Positions 34,021-43,930 of a stretch of DNA of 48,465 nucleotides are shown here, one piece after another (the first letter of the stretch is position 1; every line of letters begins with the position of its first letter). Under the pieces are notes generated by a model, which was not told where the DNA came from, ran no database searches, and worked only from the letters and a program-made list of their open reading frames with translations. A program made the position numbers and the translations under genes. Where the stretch lies: positions 1 to 48,465 of the forward strand of contig JAKSAU010001119.1 in assembly GCA_022361535.1 (NCBI GenBank), written 5' to 3'. The stretch comes from Desulfobacterales bacterium. Lineage in GTDB: Bacteria > Desulfobacterota > Desulfobacteria > Desulfobacterales > Desulfobacteraceae.

Positions 34021-36681
34021 ATGGGTTCGGATTCTCTGGACAAAGGATATGAGCCAAAAGGTATAGAAGAAAAATGGTATTCATTCTGGCAGGAACAAGG
34101 TTATTTTAAAGCCGCGGACAAAAGCGATAAAGACGCATTTTCCATTGTTATTCCACCGCCAAATGTGACAGGCGTGCTTCACATGGGCCATGCATTAAAT
34201 AATGTGATTCAGGATATCATGTGCCGGTATCGCCGCCTGCTTGGCTACAACGTCCTTTGGATGCCTGGAACCGATCATGCCGGTATTGCCACTCAGAATG
34301 TTGTTGAACGAAAACTCGCTGCTGAAGGCAAAACCCGGGATCAACTCGGCCGTGAAGAATTTATCGAAGAAGTCTGGCGTTGGCGCGAAAAATCCGGTGG
34401 AGCCATTATCAACCAGCTTAAACGTTTAGGGGCTTCTTGTGACTGGGACCGAGAACGTTTCACTATGGATGAGGGGCTGTCTGAAGCGGTTCGCAAAGTA
34501 TTTGTACGATTATATAAAGAGGGGTTGATCTACGAAGACCAGTATATCATAAACTGGTGTCCCAGATGCCGCACGGCCCTGGCGGATCTCGAAGTTGAGT
34601 ATGAAGAAAAAGACGCTTACCTTTACTATATCCGGTACCCGTTTAAAGACCAGAAAAAAGGATTAACTGTTGCAACAACCCGGCCCGAAACCATGTTCGG
34701 CGATACCGCGGTTGCCGTTAACCCGGAAGATCCCAGGTTCAAAGATATGGTAGAAACCGAAGTTGTTCTGCCGCTGACTGACCGGACCATTCCCATTATT
34801 CGTGACGATTATGTAGATACCGAATTTGGTACCGGGGCTCTTAAAGTGACACCTGCCCATGATCCAAACGACTTTCATCTTGGTGAAAAACACGGGCTTA
34901 CAAAACTTAAAGTCATTGATGACAGCGGTATCATGACAGATGGTGCAGGACAATTCGAAGGCCTGGACCGGTTCGAGTGTAGAAAACAAGCTGTTGAAGC
35001 CCTGTCTGAGCTTGGTCTTCTTGAAAAGAAGGAACCGTTAAAACACAGTGTAGGAAACTGCTATCGTTGCCATACTGATGTGGAGCCGTCCATTTCAAAA
35101 CAATGGTTTGTAAAGGTTGGTCCCCTTGCAGAAAAAGCAAGTCAAGCTGTTCGTTCCGGCAGAACCCGGATCATACCAGACAACTGGTCCAAGACCTATT
35201 TTGAATGGATGGATAATATCCGTGACTGGTGTATTTCCAGGCAGATTTGGTGGGGACATAGGATTCCGGTATGGAAATGCCCGGATTGTAAAGCTGTGAT
35301 TGTTGAGGAAACGGACCCAACTGCTTGCCCTGACTGCGGATCAAAAGATATTGTCCAGGAAACAGACGTACTGGACACCTGGTTTTCATCTGCTCTTTGG
35401 CCTTTTTCCACAATGGGGTGGCCTGAAAACACAGATTTGCTCAAGACATTTTATCCGACCAATGTCCTTGTTACCGGATTTGACATTCTGTTTTTCTGGG
35501 TGGCCCGGATGATGATGATGGGTATCCATTTTATGGATGATGAGGTTCCGTTTGACGACGTTTATATCCATGCCCTGGTCAGGGACGAACATGGAAAGAA
35601 AATGTCTAAATCCAAAGGCAACGTAATTGATCCTCTTAAAGTTATTGAGGAATACGGTGCAGATGCATTCAGATTCACTTTAGCCGCCTTTGCAGCACAG
35701 GGTAGGGATGTAAAGATGTCTGAATCACGTGTTGAAGGCTACCGCAACTTTGTTAACAAGCTGTGGAATGCTGCGCGGTTTGCCCTGATGCACATTACTG
35801 ATAAAGACACAACTTTTGAAACAGAGAAACTCTCATTGACAGAGCGTTGGATTTTATCACGGTCTGCAGCTACAGCAAAAGCCGTTAAAGACGGCATTGA
35901 AGGATACAAATTCAACGAAGCTGCGTCTGCAGCCTATCAGTTTGTATGGCATGAGTTCTGTGACTGGTACCTTGAAACTGCCAAACCTGCTTTGTATGAA
36001 AAAGAAGGGGTTACCCGCAGGGATACAGCGAGGGCGGTTTTGGCAAAAGTGCTTGAAGACATTCTGACCATGCTTCATCCGTTTATGCCATTTGTCACAG
36101 AGGAAATTTACAATATCCTTCCTGCAACCGAAGGGTCAGTTATGAAGGCTTCTTTCCCCTATGATGAAGAATCCTATGCCAATATGAGGGATAAGGATGT
36201 AGAGGATAAAACAGAGTTCATTTTCAGCTTGATTTCGGGTATCCGCAATATCCGGTCAGAGATGAATATCCAGCCTTCTATGAAGATAAAAGTATTGGCA
36301 AATACGGAAGATGAACAGGAAAAACTGCTAATTGCCGAAAATAAATCCGTCATTGCAAATCTGGCTACATTGGAAAGCCTTTATTTTTGTGATTCCGATA
36401 ATTTGCCCACGTCTGCCGCCACAACTGTTGCCGGCAATACAACTTGCTTTGTTTCCCTTGAGGGTGTGATTGATTTTGAAAAAGAAATCAAACGCCTTGA
36501 AAAAGAGCTGGATAAAAATACAAAGGAATTGACAGGCATACAAAAACGCCTGAACAATGACAGTTTCCTTGAAAAAGCACCTGAAGCTGTTATTGCAAAA
36601 GTTAAAGCTCAGCATGATGAACTCCAGGAAAAGCAGGATAAAATATCTGCCAACCTGGAACGCATCCGGCAAATGAAATAA
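34021..36681 (+). CDS. valS: Valyl-tRNA synthetase
   Basis: An 886-residue class Ia synthetase that charges tRNA-Val and edits mischarged Thr. The HIGH signature is HMGH at 54-57 after PPPNVTGVL. The CP1 editing domain contains TTRPETMFGDTAV and GTGALKVTPAHDPND. A zinc-ribbon-like CPDC...CPDC insert follows the WWGHRIP motif, and KMSKS is near 527-531. The C-terminal coiled coil (LEKELDKNTKELTGIQKRL) is the valS tRNA-binding arm. ATG 34021 with GAGGAG upstream is preferred over the frame's first ATG at 33967, which lies within the terminator. nadC follows 16 bases after the stop. Confidence 0.97.
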   Translation: MGSDSLDKGYEPKGIEEKWYSFWQEQGYFKAADKSDKDAFSIVIPPPNVTGVLHMGHALNNVIQDIMCRYRRLLGYNVLWMPGTDHAGIATQNVVERKLAAEGKTRDQLGREEFIEEVWRWREKSGGAIINQLKRLGASCDWDRERFTMDEGLSEAVRKVFVRLYKEGLIYEDQYIINWCPRCRTALADLEVEYEEKDAYLYYIRYPFKDQKKGLTVATTRPETMFGDTAVAVNPEDPRFKDMVETEVVLPLTDRTIPIIRDDYVDTEFGTGALKVTPAHDPNDFHLGEKHGLTKLKVIDDSGIMTDGAGQFEGLDRFECRKQAVEALSELGLLEKKEPLKHSVGNCYRCHTDVEPSISKQWFVKVGPLAEKASQAVRSGRTRIIPDNWSKTYFEWMDNIRDWCISRQIWWGHRIPVWKCPDCKAVIVEETDPTACPDCGSKDIVQETDVLDTWFSSALWPFSTMGWPENTDLLKTFYPTNVLVTGFDILFFWVARMMMMGIHFMDDEVPFDDVYIHALVRDEHGKKMSKSKGNVIDPLKVIEEYGADAFRFTLAAFAAQGRDVKMSESRVEGYRNFVNKLWNAARFALMHITDKDTTFETEKLSLTERWILSRSAATAKAVKDGIEGYKFNEAASAAYQFVWHEFCDWYLETAKPALYEKEGVTRRDTARAVLAKVLEDILTMLHPFMPFVTEEIYNILPATEGSVMKASFPYDEESYANMRDKDVEDKTEFIFSLISGIRNIRSEMNIQPSMKIKVLANTEDEQEKLLIAENKSVIANLATLESLYFCDSDNLPTSAATTVAGNTTCFVSLEGVIDFEKEIKRLEKELDKNTKELTGIQKRLNNDSFLEKAPEAVIAKVKAQHDELQEKQDKISANLERIRQMK

Positions 36682-36697
36682 CCATAAGGATACCTAC

Positions 36698-37528
36698 ATG
36701 GATATGGTTGACCAGATTATCCGCTTGGCACTGTTTGAAGATTCAGGGCTTGGGGATATCACCACAGAAAGCATATTACCCCATCCGCGTACAGGCAAAG
36801 GTATTATCCTGGCCAAGCAAAACTGCATTATTGCGGGTATGGATGTGGCCTGTCGGGTTTTTGAAATCGTGGATCCTAACATTGATTGCCTTCCAAGGTT
36901 TAAAGACGGACTCAAAGTTGAAAAAGGCGAGGTGATTTTAGAAACCCGGGGCGATCTTTTATCTTTGTTAAAAGCTGAGCGTGTGGCGCTCAACTTCCTG
37001 CAGCGGTTGTCCGGAGTTGCCAGCTTGACCCGCGAATATGTTGACACATTGCAATATCCTAATGTCAGACTGGTGGATACAAGGAAAACCACTCCTGGAT
37101 GGCGAAGCCTTGAAAAGGATGCGGTGCGTGCCGGCGGTGGTTTTAACCACAGATTTGCTTTGTACGACGGCATTTTAATTAAAGATAACCACATTGCCGT
37201 TGCAGGGTCCATTGAAGTGGCCGTAGCCCTGGTTCGTTCAAGAACATCACACTTAATGAAAATCGAAGTGGAAGTATCTAATTTAGACGAAGTTAAACAG
37301 GCGGTTACAGCCGGTGCAGATGTTATTATGCTCGATAACATGGATATTGAATCCATGGAAAAAGCGGTTTCTTACATTGATGGCAGAGCCGTGGTGGAAG
37401 CATCAGGAAATGTATCCTTGGACACCCTGAACGGTATCGCTGCAACCGGGGTTGATGTTATTTCCTGCGGTGCACTTACTCACCAGGCAAGGTCAGTTGA
37501 TTTGAGTATGCGGATTAATCCCCAATAA
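36698..37528 (+). CDS. nadC: Nicotinate-nucleotide pyrophosphorylase (carboxylating)
   Basis: A 276-residue quinolinate phosphoribosyltransferase, the NAD biosynthesis step that makes nicotinate mononucleotide from quinolinate and PRPP. Motifs are EDSGLGDITTES at the N-terminus, ERVALNFLQRLSG, VDTRKTTPGWR, GGGFNHRFALYDGILIKDNH, IEVEVSNLDE and DVISCGALTH. Length is normal. It is in an operon with valS. A hairpin follows. Confidence 0.97.
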   Translation: MDMVDQIIRLALFEDSGLGDITTESILPHPRTGKGIILAKQNCIIAGMDVACRVFEIVDPNIDCLPRFKDGLKVEKGEVILETRGDLLSLLKAERVALNFLQRLSGVASLTREYVDTLQYPNVRLVDTRKTTPGWRSLEKDAVRAGGGFNHRFALYDGILIKDNHIAVAGSIEVAVALVRSRTSHLMKIEVEVSNLDEVKQAVTAGADVIMLDNMDIESMEKAVSYIDGRAVVEASGNVSLDTLNGIAATGVDVISCGALTHQARSVDLSMRINPQ

Positions 37529-37620
37529 CAGGTTTAAGTATTAGCAAGTTGTTTTTAGGGTTTAAGGCGTGGAAGTTTTTCTCTCGTTTAAAAAAATACG
37601 TCTTAATAAAAATTGAAATG

Positions 37621-37670
37621 GAGACCGGTTCAGGATGAATAAGTCAATTTGTTCCTGCCGGTCTCTTTTG
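37621..37670 (+). terminator. Rho-independent terminator after nadC
   Basis: gagaccgg-t-tcagga pairs with tcctg-ccggtctc (37621-37635 with 37652-37665) around a long loop, followed by ttttg. It overlaps the 3' end of the convergent REC-GGDEF gene. Confidence 0.65.
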
Positions 37671-38529
37671 ATTTGTAAAGTGCTTTATCGGTCCGCTTGA
37701 TAAAACCTGTAAAGTCCTCCCCAAGCTGTAGTTCACTGGCTCCGATACTCACTGTGACAGACTGTTTTACCTCGGTTTCAGGAACGAACACTTCTTGAGC
37801 AATGTTGTCCTTGATTCGGGCGCCAACTACACAGGCCTTTTTCAATCCTGTTTCAGGCAAGATAATGGCAAATTCTTCACCCCCATAGCGGTAAGCCGTG
37901 TCCATAGAACGCATGCAAGAAGATATGATTCTGCCAATACCCATAAGCACCTTATCTCCTTCAAGATGGCCCCAGGTGTCATTGTATTTTTTAAAAAAAT
38001 CAATATCCAGGATGAGCAGAGACAAAGGACGTGAATACCTTTCGTACCGTTTGACTTCCTGTTTGATCTGGTGGAAAAACTGCCTTGAGTTATAAAGCCC
38101 TGTTAAAGCATCTGTGATGGCAAGCTGTTCCATTTCTGCGAGCAGTTTGGCTCTTTCTTTTTTAAATGCAGTTTCGCGAAGAACACGCTTGATTCTTAGA
38201 TCCAACTCTTCGAACCGGAAGGGCTTGAAAATAAAGTCACTGGCACCTGCTTTAATTGCCTCTTCATATGAATAATCAGCCGAATACCCGGTCATGACCA
38301 TTACATCTACATCATATTCGCCTTTAATCAGCCGAGTCAGTTCAAGACCGTCCATCCCTTGCATCATGATGTCAGTTAATACCACATCAGGTTGAAAACT
38401 TTTTAATATTGCTATGGCTTCATTGGCATTTTCAGCACTTTTTACCTCGTAAGACAGCAGGGTTAAATATTCTTCTACAGATTCTTTTATCGCAATATCA
38501 TCATCAACAATGAGGATGGTATGTGCCAT
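37630..38529 (-). CDS. Response regulator with GGDEF domain (diguanylate cyclase)
   Basis: A 299-residue REC-GGDEF protein of the PleD/WspR type. The receiver has TILIVDDDIA, the acceptor Asp in VVLTDIMMQGMDG, MTGYS and FKPF. The cyclase domain has the active-site loop GGEEFAI and an intact product-inhibition I-site, RSMD, exactly five residues before it. It should make cyclic di-GMP on phosphorylation and be subject to feedback. No partner kinase is adjacent. It is divergent from lepA. Confidence 0.95.
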   Translation of the reverse strand: MAHTILIVDDDIAIKESVEEYLTLLSYEVKSAENANEAIAILKSFQPDVVLTDIMMQGMDGLELTRLIKGEYDVDVMVMTGYSADYSYEEAIKAGASDFIFKPFRFEELDLRIKRVLRETAFKKERAKLLAEMEQLAITDALTGLYNSRQFFHQIKQEVKRYERYSRPLSLLILDIDFFKKYNDTWGHLEGDKVLMGIGRIISSCMRSMDTAYRYGGEEFAIILPETGLKKACVVGARIKDNIAQEVFVPETEVKQSVTVSIGASELQLGEDFTGFIKRTDKALYKSKETGRNKLTYSS

Positions 38530-38658
38530 GGTTTTCTCCCGGAAAGGGGTTTGAAACGGCAGCGCCTTATCTTGACACTTAAAGGCACAATTGATACATG
38601 TATAGGCTCAAAATAAGCCACTTGGAAGATATTTGTCAACTCTTAGTTTGGAGCCCAA

Positions 38659-40461
38659 TTGAAAGTTAACCACAACAATATTAGAAATTTTTCCATAATT
38701 GCCCATATTGATCATGGGAAGTCAACCTTGTCAGACCGTCTGATCCAGTTGTCCGGAATAATTGAAGACCGCGACATGAAAGACCAGATTTTAGATTCTA
38801 TGGACATTGAACGGGAACGCGGTATCACCATTAAGTCCCAGACTGTTTCTTTGCCCTATATTGCAGAAGACGGAACAGAATATCTGCTCAACCTTATTGA
38901 TACCCCGGGGCATGTGGATTTTTCCTATGAGGTGTCCCGCGCATTGGCATCCTGTGAAGGAGCTCTGATTTTGGCAGACGCAAGCCAAGGCGTAGAAGCA
39001 CAGACGCTTGCAAACCTTTACCTTGCCATGGAACACGAGCTTGAGATTCTGCCTGTTATAAATAAAATTGACCTGCCGTCCGCTGAGATTGATTGGGTTA
39101 AAGACCAGATCGAAGAGGATTTAGGGCTTGATTCTGACACGGCTTTGCTTGTATCTGCAAAAGTCGGGACAGGTGTTGATAAAGTTTTTCAGGCAATCGT
39201 TGACGGGATACCGGCACCGACTGTTGAAGATACCGGCAAGTTCAAAGCTTTGATTTTCGATTCTCATTATGACCCATTCAGGGGCACCATTGTTCACTTC
39301 AGGATTTTTGAAGGAAGTATCCAAAAGGGCGACAAGATCCAATTCATGTCCAATAATGCCCAGTACAAGGTGGAGGAAGTGGGGTTGTTCCAGATAAAAC
39401 GAAACCCCCAGGATCGTCTTTCAGCCGGGCAGGTCGGTTATTTTATTGCAGGCATCAAAACCATATCCGATGTTAAAATCGGTGATACCGTAACCATGCC
39501 GGACAAACTGTGCGATAACGCCCTTGGCGGTTTCAGGGAACCCACACCTGTGGTCTTCTCCTCCATGTACCCGGTGGCATCCGATGATTATGAAGAATTG
39601 TCAGAAGCCCTTGAAAAACTTAAACTCAATGATGCATCCCTGATTTTTGAAAAAGATGCTTCTGTTGCTTTGGGTTTTGGTTACCGGTGTGGGTTTTTAG
39701 GACTGCTTCACCTGGAAGTTGTCCAGGAACGCCTGGAAAGGGAATACAATATCTCACTGATTTTAACCTCGCCGTCAGTACAATACGAGATCACCTATAC
39801 GTCAGGTGAAGTTAAAATCATTGATAACCCAACCGAATACCCTGATCCAATGGAGATTACCAGGGTCCGTGAGCCGTTCATCAATGCTTCAATTATTGTT
39901 CCGGACAAATATATGGGCAATGTTATGCAGGTCTGCCATGAATTCCGCGGGGTCAGCACCAATTACCAGTACCTGACATCTAACCGGATGGAGATGAAAT
40001 TTACCCTTCCGCTGGCAGAAGTTGTCTATGAGTTTTACGATCGCCTTAAAAGCGTAACCCAGGGATACGGTTCATTTGACTATGAAATAGCCGGATACCA
40101 GGAAACAGATCTTGTCAAACTTGATTTTCTCATTAATGCTGAACGGGTAGATGCCCTGTCTATGCTTATTCACAGGGATAAGGCTGAAGCAAAAGCAAGG
40201 GCTGCTTGCAAGAAACTAAAAGATGAGATTCCAAGACAGCAATTCAAGATTCCCATCCAGGGGGCCATTGGAGGAAAGATAATTTCCAGGGAAACCATTT
40301 CAGCCTTCCGTAAGGATGTCACTGCAAAATGTTACGGCGGAGATATCTCCAGGAAGCGTAAGCTCCTTGAAAAGCAAAAGAAGGGTAAAAAACGCATGAA
40401 AATGGTAGGATCGGTTGAAATTCCGCAGTCAGCATTTTTGTCTGTTCTCAAAACGGACTAA
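38659..40461 (+). CDS. lepA: Elongation factor 4 (LepA)
   Basis: A 600-residue ribosome-associated GTPase, usual LepA length. G1 is AHIDHGKST, the switch segment is RERGITIKSQTV, G3 is DTPGHVDF and G4 is NKIDLP. The C-terminal LepA-specific domain ends KGKKRMKMVGSVEIPQSAF. The start is TTG 38659 with GGAG six bases before it; no ATG lies between it and the G1 motif. A strong terminator follows. Confidence 0.97.
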   Translation: MKVNHNNIRNFSIIAHIDHGKSTLSDRLIQLSGIIEDRDMKDQILDSMDIERERGITIKSQTVSLPYIAEDGTEYLLNLIDTPGHVDFSYEVSRALASCEGALILADASQGVEAQTLANLYLAMEHELEILPVINKIDLPSAEIDWVKDQIEEDLGLDSDTALLVSAKVGTGVDKVFQAIVDGIPAPTVEDTGKFKALIFDSHYDPFRGTIVHFRIFEGSIQKGDKIQFMSNNAQYKVEEVGLFQIKRNPQDRLSAGQVGYFIAGIKTISDVKIGDTVTMPDKLCDNALGGFREPTPVVFSSMYPVASDDYEELSEALEKLKLNDASLIFEKDASVALGFGYRCGFLGLLHLEVVQERLEREYNISLILTSPSVQYEITYTSGEVKIIDNPTEYPDPMEITRVREPFINASIIVPDKYMGNVMQVCHEFRGVSTNYQYLTSNRMEMKFTLPLAEVVYEFYDRLKSVTQGYGSFDYEIAGYQETDLVKLDFLINAERVDALSMLIHRDKAEAKARAACKKLKDEIPRQQFKIPIQGAIGGKIISRETISAFRKDVTAKCYGGDISRKRKLLEKQKKGKKRMKMVGSVEIPQSAFLSVLKTD

Positions 40462-40482
40462 TTGGCTCGTTAAAAATAAAAT

Positions 40483-40524
40483 GAAAAAGGCCCGGCATGT
40501 TGGTTTACATGTCGGGCCTTTTTC
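40483..40524. terminator. Bidirectional rho-independent terminator
   Basis: gaaaaaggcccggcatg pairs with catgtcgggcctttttc (one mismatch or G-T pair) around an eight-base loop. The flanks serve both lepA and the convergent aminotransferase gene. Confidence 0.92.
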
Positions 40525-40544
40525 ATTTTTGTACTATGTCTTTT

Positions 40545-41888
40545 TTAGGCAGACATCACACCTGAAAATTGTTTTAGACTGTCATTAAGCCGGTCTAACA
40601 GTTTCCCCACTTCCTGTTCAGTAGTAACCAAAGGCGGGGCGATAAGAAAAATATTGGTGTCTACACCGTTAATGTGGCATCCGCCAGGATACACAATGAG
40701 CCCATTATCCAGACACGCTTTCATTACTTTTGCTGTTGCTTTTTGATCCGGGCTGAACGGAACTTTAGTTTCTTTGTCTGAAACAATCTCCATGGCCCAC
40801 ATATATCCTTTACCCCTAACATCACCTATAAAAGGAGAGTCTTTGGCAATTGAATCAAGTCCATGGCCAAGCACTTCACCGTTTTTTTCAACCTGATCAA
40901 TAAGATTATGCTTTTTGATATAGGTGAGTACACTTGCCACAGCCCTGCAAGCTAAAGGATTTGCATTATAGGTATGCCCGTGAATAAATCCGCCGCTTCC
41001 TTTTTGGATAGCCTCGATTATGGCGTCTTTGACAAAAATACCGCCGGTTGGGATGTATCCTGCTGCCATGCCTTTTGCAGATGCAATAATATCAGGGACT
41101 ACATTCCAGTGGTTAACTCCAAATGGTTTTCCTGTACGGCCAAAACCGGTCATAACTTCATCTGCTATAAGCAGGACATCATATTTGTCGCAAATTTCTC
41201 TGACCCTGGGCCAATACCCGTCATGGGGGACAATGGCACCACCGGCTGAGCCGACAATGGGTTCGGCAAGAAACGCAAGAACGTTTTCAGGCCCAAGATT
41301 GAGTATCTCGGTTTCAAGTGCATTTGCACAAGAATCACCAAACTCCTGGTCAGTCATATTGTCAGGTTTTCGGTAAAAATAGGTGGGAGGCAGTTTTGCA
41401 GACGGGTTGAGCAGCGGCATATACGTTTTAACACGGCCGGCAGAACCACCAATTGACATTCCGCCGATAGTGGCCCCATGATAAGAACAATTTCGGCTGA
41501 TCAGTTTATGCTTTGGGCTGTCCTGGCCGTCACGCTCTACAAAATACTGTCTGGCCATCTTTACAGCTGATTCAACCGCCTCGGATCCGCCGGAAACAAA
41601 CCAGCAGTTATTCAAATCCCCAGGAGTTAATTCTGCAATCAGATCTGCGGCTTCGTCAGCAGCAGATTGGTTCCACCTTGACGGGTGCGCAAATTCCAGG
41701 GTTTGCATTTGGGAGCAAAGATCATCAATGATTTCTTTTACCCCATGGCCCAGGTTTGAGACCAGGGCACCACTGCAGCCGTCAATATAATCTTTATCGT
41801 TGTCATCATAAATGTAAATGCCTTGTGCCCGCACAGCCAATGGGTTGTCTGCCAAAAAACTGCGGGGAATGTTCTTGCCCTTGCCCAT
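40545..41888 (-). CDS. Class III aminotransferase (beside BKACE)
   Basis: A 447-residue PLP enzyme of the omega-amino-acid/aspartate aminotransferase-like group. It has FVSGGSEAVESAVKMARQY, SYHGATIGG, the PLP Asp in IADEVMTGFGRTG, and IASAKGMAAGYIP with the Schiff-base Lys. GHTYNANPLACRA is also typical. It is ten bases downstream of the RpiR regulator gene and divergent from the BKACE gene, so it likely deaminates a beta- or omega-amino acid to the keto acid cleaved by BKACE. Unlike the gene at 7335, its active site is complete. Confidence 0.93.
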   Translation of the reverse strand: MGKGKNIPRSFLADNPLAVRAQGIYIYDDNDKDYIDGCSGALVSNLGHGVKEIIDDLCSQMQTLEFAHPSRWNQSAADEAADLIAELTPGDLNNCWFVSGGSEAVESAVKMARQYFVERDGQDSPKHKLISRNCSYHGATIGGMSIGGSAGRVKTYMPLLNPSAKLPPTYFYRKPDNMTDQEFGDSCANALETEILNLGPENVLAFLAEPIVGSAGGAIVPHDGYWPRVREICDKYDVLLIADEVMTGFGRTGKPFGVNHWNVVPDIIASAKGMAAGYIPTGGIFVKDAIIEAIQKGSGGFIHGHTYNANPLACRAVASVLTYIKKHNLIDQVEKNGEVLGHGLDSIAKDSPFIGDVRGKGYMWAMEIVSDKETKVPFSPDQKATAKVMKACLDNGLIVYPGGCHINGVDTNIFLIAPPLVTTEQEVGKLLDRLNDSLKQFSGVMSA

Positions 41889-41898
41889 GTTTTTATCC

Positions 41899-42813
41899 TT
41901 ATTTCTTTTGTTCTTTTTTTAGTCGGTTTGCCCACGTGGGCAATACCGTTTGTGTCTGATTGCTGTATACGTTTTTTTCCTCCCAGACTTGCTCCAAAGC
42001 CTGTAGACCGTCCATTGTTTTGCGGCCATCCATAAAGGAAACCGATGCAAGTATTGCATTTAAAAAACTGGTGACGGCTGTGGCAGACTCAAAAAATGAA
42101 TCTATCCAGAAGGGCAGGGGAAAAACATAGCTGCCCATGGCAGCCAAAGGAGATGTCTGGCTGTCTGTTATTGAAATAATTTTGGCCCCTGCTTTGTAAA
42201 ATTGATCTGTAATATCTAAGGTATGAGTACAATATCTGGGAAATGTAATACTTATTAAAAGAGATTCAGGGTTAAGCCCTGGTTGAATCTGACTCCATAC
42301 GGTACCTGCATCCAAAGAGATCAGGTTTACGCGCCTGGACAAAAATCTTAAATTGGTGGAAAAATAGTGAGCCGCACCATGGCAGGACCGAAGTCCTAAA
42401 ACCCATACTTCTTTTCGTGAATGAATTTCCCTGACAGCCGCTTCAAATAAATCTTCGGAGATGGTTTTCCTCATATGGTCCAGATTCTCGCGATCACTTT
42501 TTAGCACAGAATTTAGAAAATCTTTTGGACTTCTGATATTGGGAGGCGTTTTTTTAACTCTTTCAGGTACCTTTAGCCGGGTTTTAATTTCCTGTCTGAT
42601 ATGGCGCTGCAGATCAAGGTATCCTTTGTATCCGATATGCTGGCTGAACCTGACCACTGTGGCATTGGAGATCCCAAGCCGTTCGGCAAGTTCCGCACTG
42701 CTCATATAGGCCACATCATCTAAATGCGACATGAGGTAATCTAATATCTTACCCTGAGCGGCTGTCAGTTGTGGCCTCGGTATGCCGGTGAAAAGAAAGT
42801 CTGTGGTGGTCAT
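41899..42813 (-). CDS. MurR/RpiR family transcriptional regulator
   Basis: A 304-residue regulator with an N-terminal HTH_6 (AELAERLGISNATVVRFSQHIGYKGYLDL) and a SIS domain (VWVLGLRSCHGAAHYFS, ISITDSQTSPLA). SIS domains in this family usually bind phosphosugars, but members also control amino-acid and organic-acid genes. It is transcribed with the aminotransferase and is divergent from BKACE, so it probably controls both. Paired direct repeats lie in the 171-base spacer. Confidence 0.93.
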   Translation of the reverse strand: MTTTDFLFTGIPRPQLTAAQGKILDYLMSHLDDVAYMSSAELAERLGISNATVVRFSQHIGYKGYLDLQRHIRQEIKTRLKVPERVKKTPPNIRSPKDFLNSVLKSDRENLDHMRKTISEDLFEAAVREIHSRKEVWVLGLRSCHGAAHYFSTNLRFLSRRVNLISLDAGTVWSQIQPGLNPESLLISITFPRYCTHTLDITDQFYKAGAKIISITDSQTSPLAAMGSYVFPLPFWIDSFFESATAVTSFLNAILASVSFMDGRKTMDGLQALEQVWEEKNVYSNQTQTVLPTWANRLKKEQKK

Positions 42814-42879
42814 GTTATAATGTGTCCTGTTTGCAGGTAATCATATGCAGGGAAGATAGCAAAATAAAACTTGACTTGC

Positions 42880-42925
42880 AACGATTATTACATTAGTTTT
42901 TATGGAAAATAACAATCATTACATT
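42880..42925. promoter_or_regulatory. Direct-repeat candidate operator between RpiR gene and BKACE gene
   Basis: aacgattattacatt (42880-42894) and aacaatcattacatt (42911-42925) match at 13 of 15 bases. They are 31 bases apart, about three helical turns, so a dimer or tetramer could bind one face. The RpiR protein is the obvious candidate; this is inferred. Confidence 0.5.
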
Positions 42926-42984
42926 TTGCTGTTGGCTTCTTTAAAAAGTGTTCAGTAAAAACGAATTAAAATAAGGATTGCTCC

Positions 42985-43830
42985 GTGGAAAAACTTATCA
43001 TTACAACGGCCCTGACCGGAAATGTACCGACCAAGAAAATGAATCCCAGCCTGCCTGTCACCCCTGACCAAATTGCCCAGGATGTAAAAGACTGTTCTGC
43101 TGCAGGGTCTGCACTTTTTCATGTCCATGCAAGGGATAAAGACGAAAAACCAAGTCTTGATCCTGAGATTTTCAAGGAAACTGTCCGGCTGATCAAACAA
43201 TCAAGTCCTGATGTGATTATACAGTTGTCCACAGGAGCAAGGGCTGGCAAAGATTGGGAAGATCGAGCATTTCCAGTAAAATTGCTGCCTGAAATGGGGT
43301 CCTTTACCACAGGATCAAATAATTTGCCTGGCATCATTTATGAAAATTCTCCACAGTTTATAGAATTTTTGGCAAAGGTTTTCCAAGAAACAGATGTAAA
43401 ACCTGAAATTGAAGTATTTGAACCAGGTATGATCAACAATGCGGTTTTTTTGCAGAAAAAAGGATATCTCAAAGGCCCGCTTCATTTTGATTTTGTACTT
43501 GGGGCACCTGGTTCCATGCCAGGCAGCATTAAAAATCTGCTATTTCTATCAGAAAGCATTCCTGCAGGTTCCACTTGGACCGTAGCCGGTATCGGTAAAA
43601 ACGAAATACCCCTGGCTACTGCAGCAATTTTAATGGGCGGACATGTCCGGGTCGGTTTGGAGGATAATCTTTATTTGCCTGACGGGTCACTTGCATCAAA
43701 TGTAAAATTGGTCGAAACCATTGTCAGAATAGCAAAGGAACTTGGAAGAGATGTTGCTGCTCCTGATGAGGCAAGACAAATCCTTGGGTTGGACAAAGCA
43801 AATAAAGACCGAATCTGTGATATGATCTAA
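42985..43830 (+). CDS. BKACE family beta-keto acid cleavage enzyme (DUF849)
   Basis: A 281-residue member of the family founded on 3-keto-5-aminohexanoate cleavage enzyme. Members use acetyl-CoA to cleave a beta-keto acid into acetoacetate and a CoA ester. Motifs are ALFHVHARD with two Zn-ligand His, IIQLSTGA, and GHVRVGLEDNLYLPDGSLASN with the third ligand Glu. It starts at GTG 42985 with AGGA upstream. The neighbouring aminotransferase and RpiR regulator form the rest of the set. No lysine-fermentation genes (kamA, kdd, kal) are present, so the substrate is probably not the classical one. Confidence 0.93.
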   Translation: MEKLIITTALTGNVPTKKMNPSLPVTPDQIAQDVKDCSAAGSALFHVHARDKDEKPSLDPEIFKETVRLIKQSSPDVIIQLSTGARAGKDWEDRAFPVKLLPEMGSFTTGSNNLPGIIYENSPQFIEFLAKVFQETDVKPEIEVFEPGMINNAVFLQKKGYLKGPLHFDFVLGAPGSMPGSIKNLLFLSESIPAGSTWTVAGIGKNEIPLATAAILMGGHVRVGLEDNLYLPDGSLASNVKLVETIVRIAKELGRDVAAPDEARQILGLDKANKDRICDMI

Positions 43831-43855
43831 AAAAGAAACCTAGTCAAATTGATTT

Positions 43856-43884
43856 AAAAAAGAGGGTGTTTATCCCTCTTTTTT
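43856..43884. terminator. Bidirectional rho-independent terminator
   Basis: aaaaaagaggg pairs with ccctctttttt (one end base may fray) around tgtttat. It lies between the convergent BKACE and histidine-kinase genes. Confidence 0.85.
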
Positions 43885-43930
43885 ATTTCCTGGTTAGGTC
43901 TATATACGGAAAGATTATTAATCTACCGGC

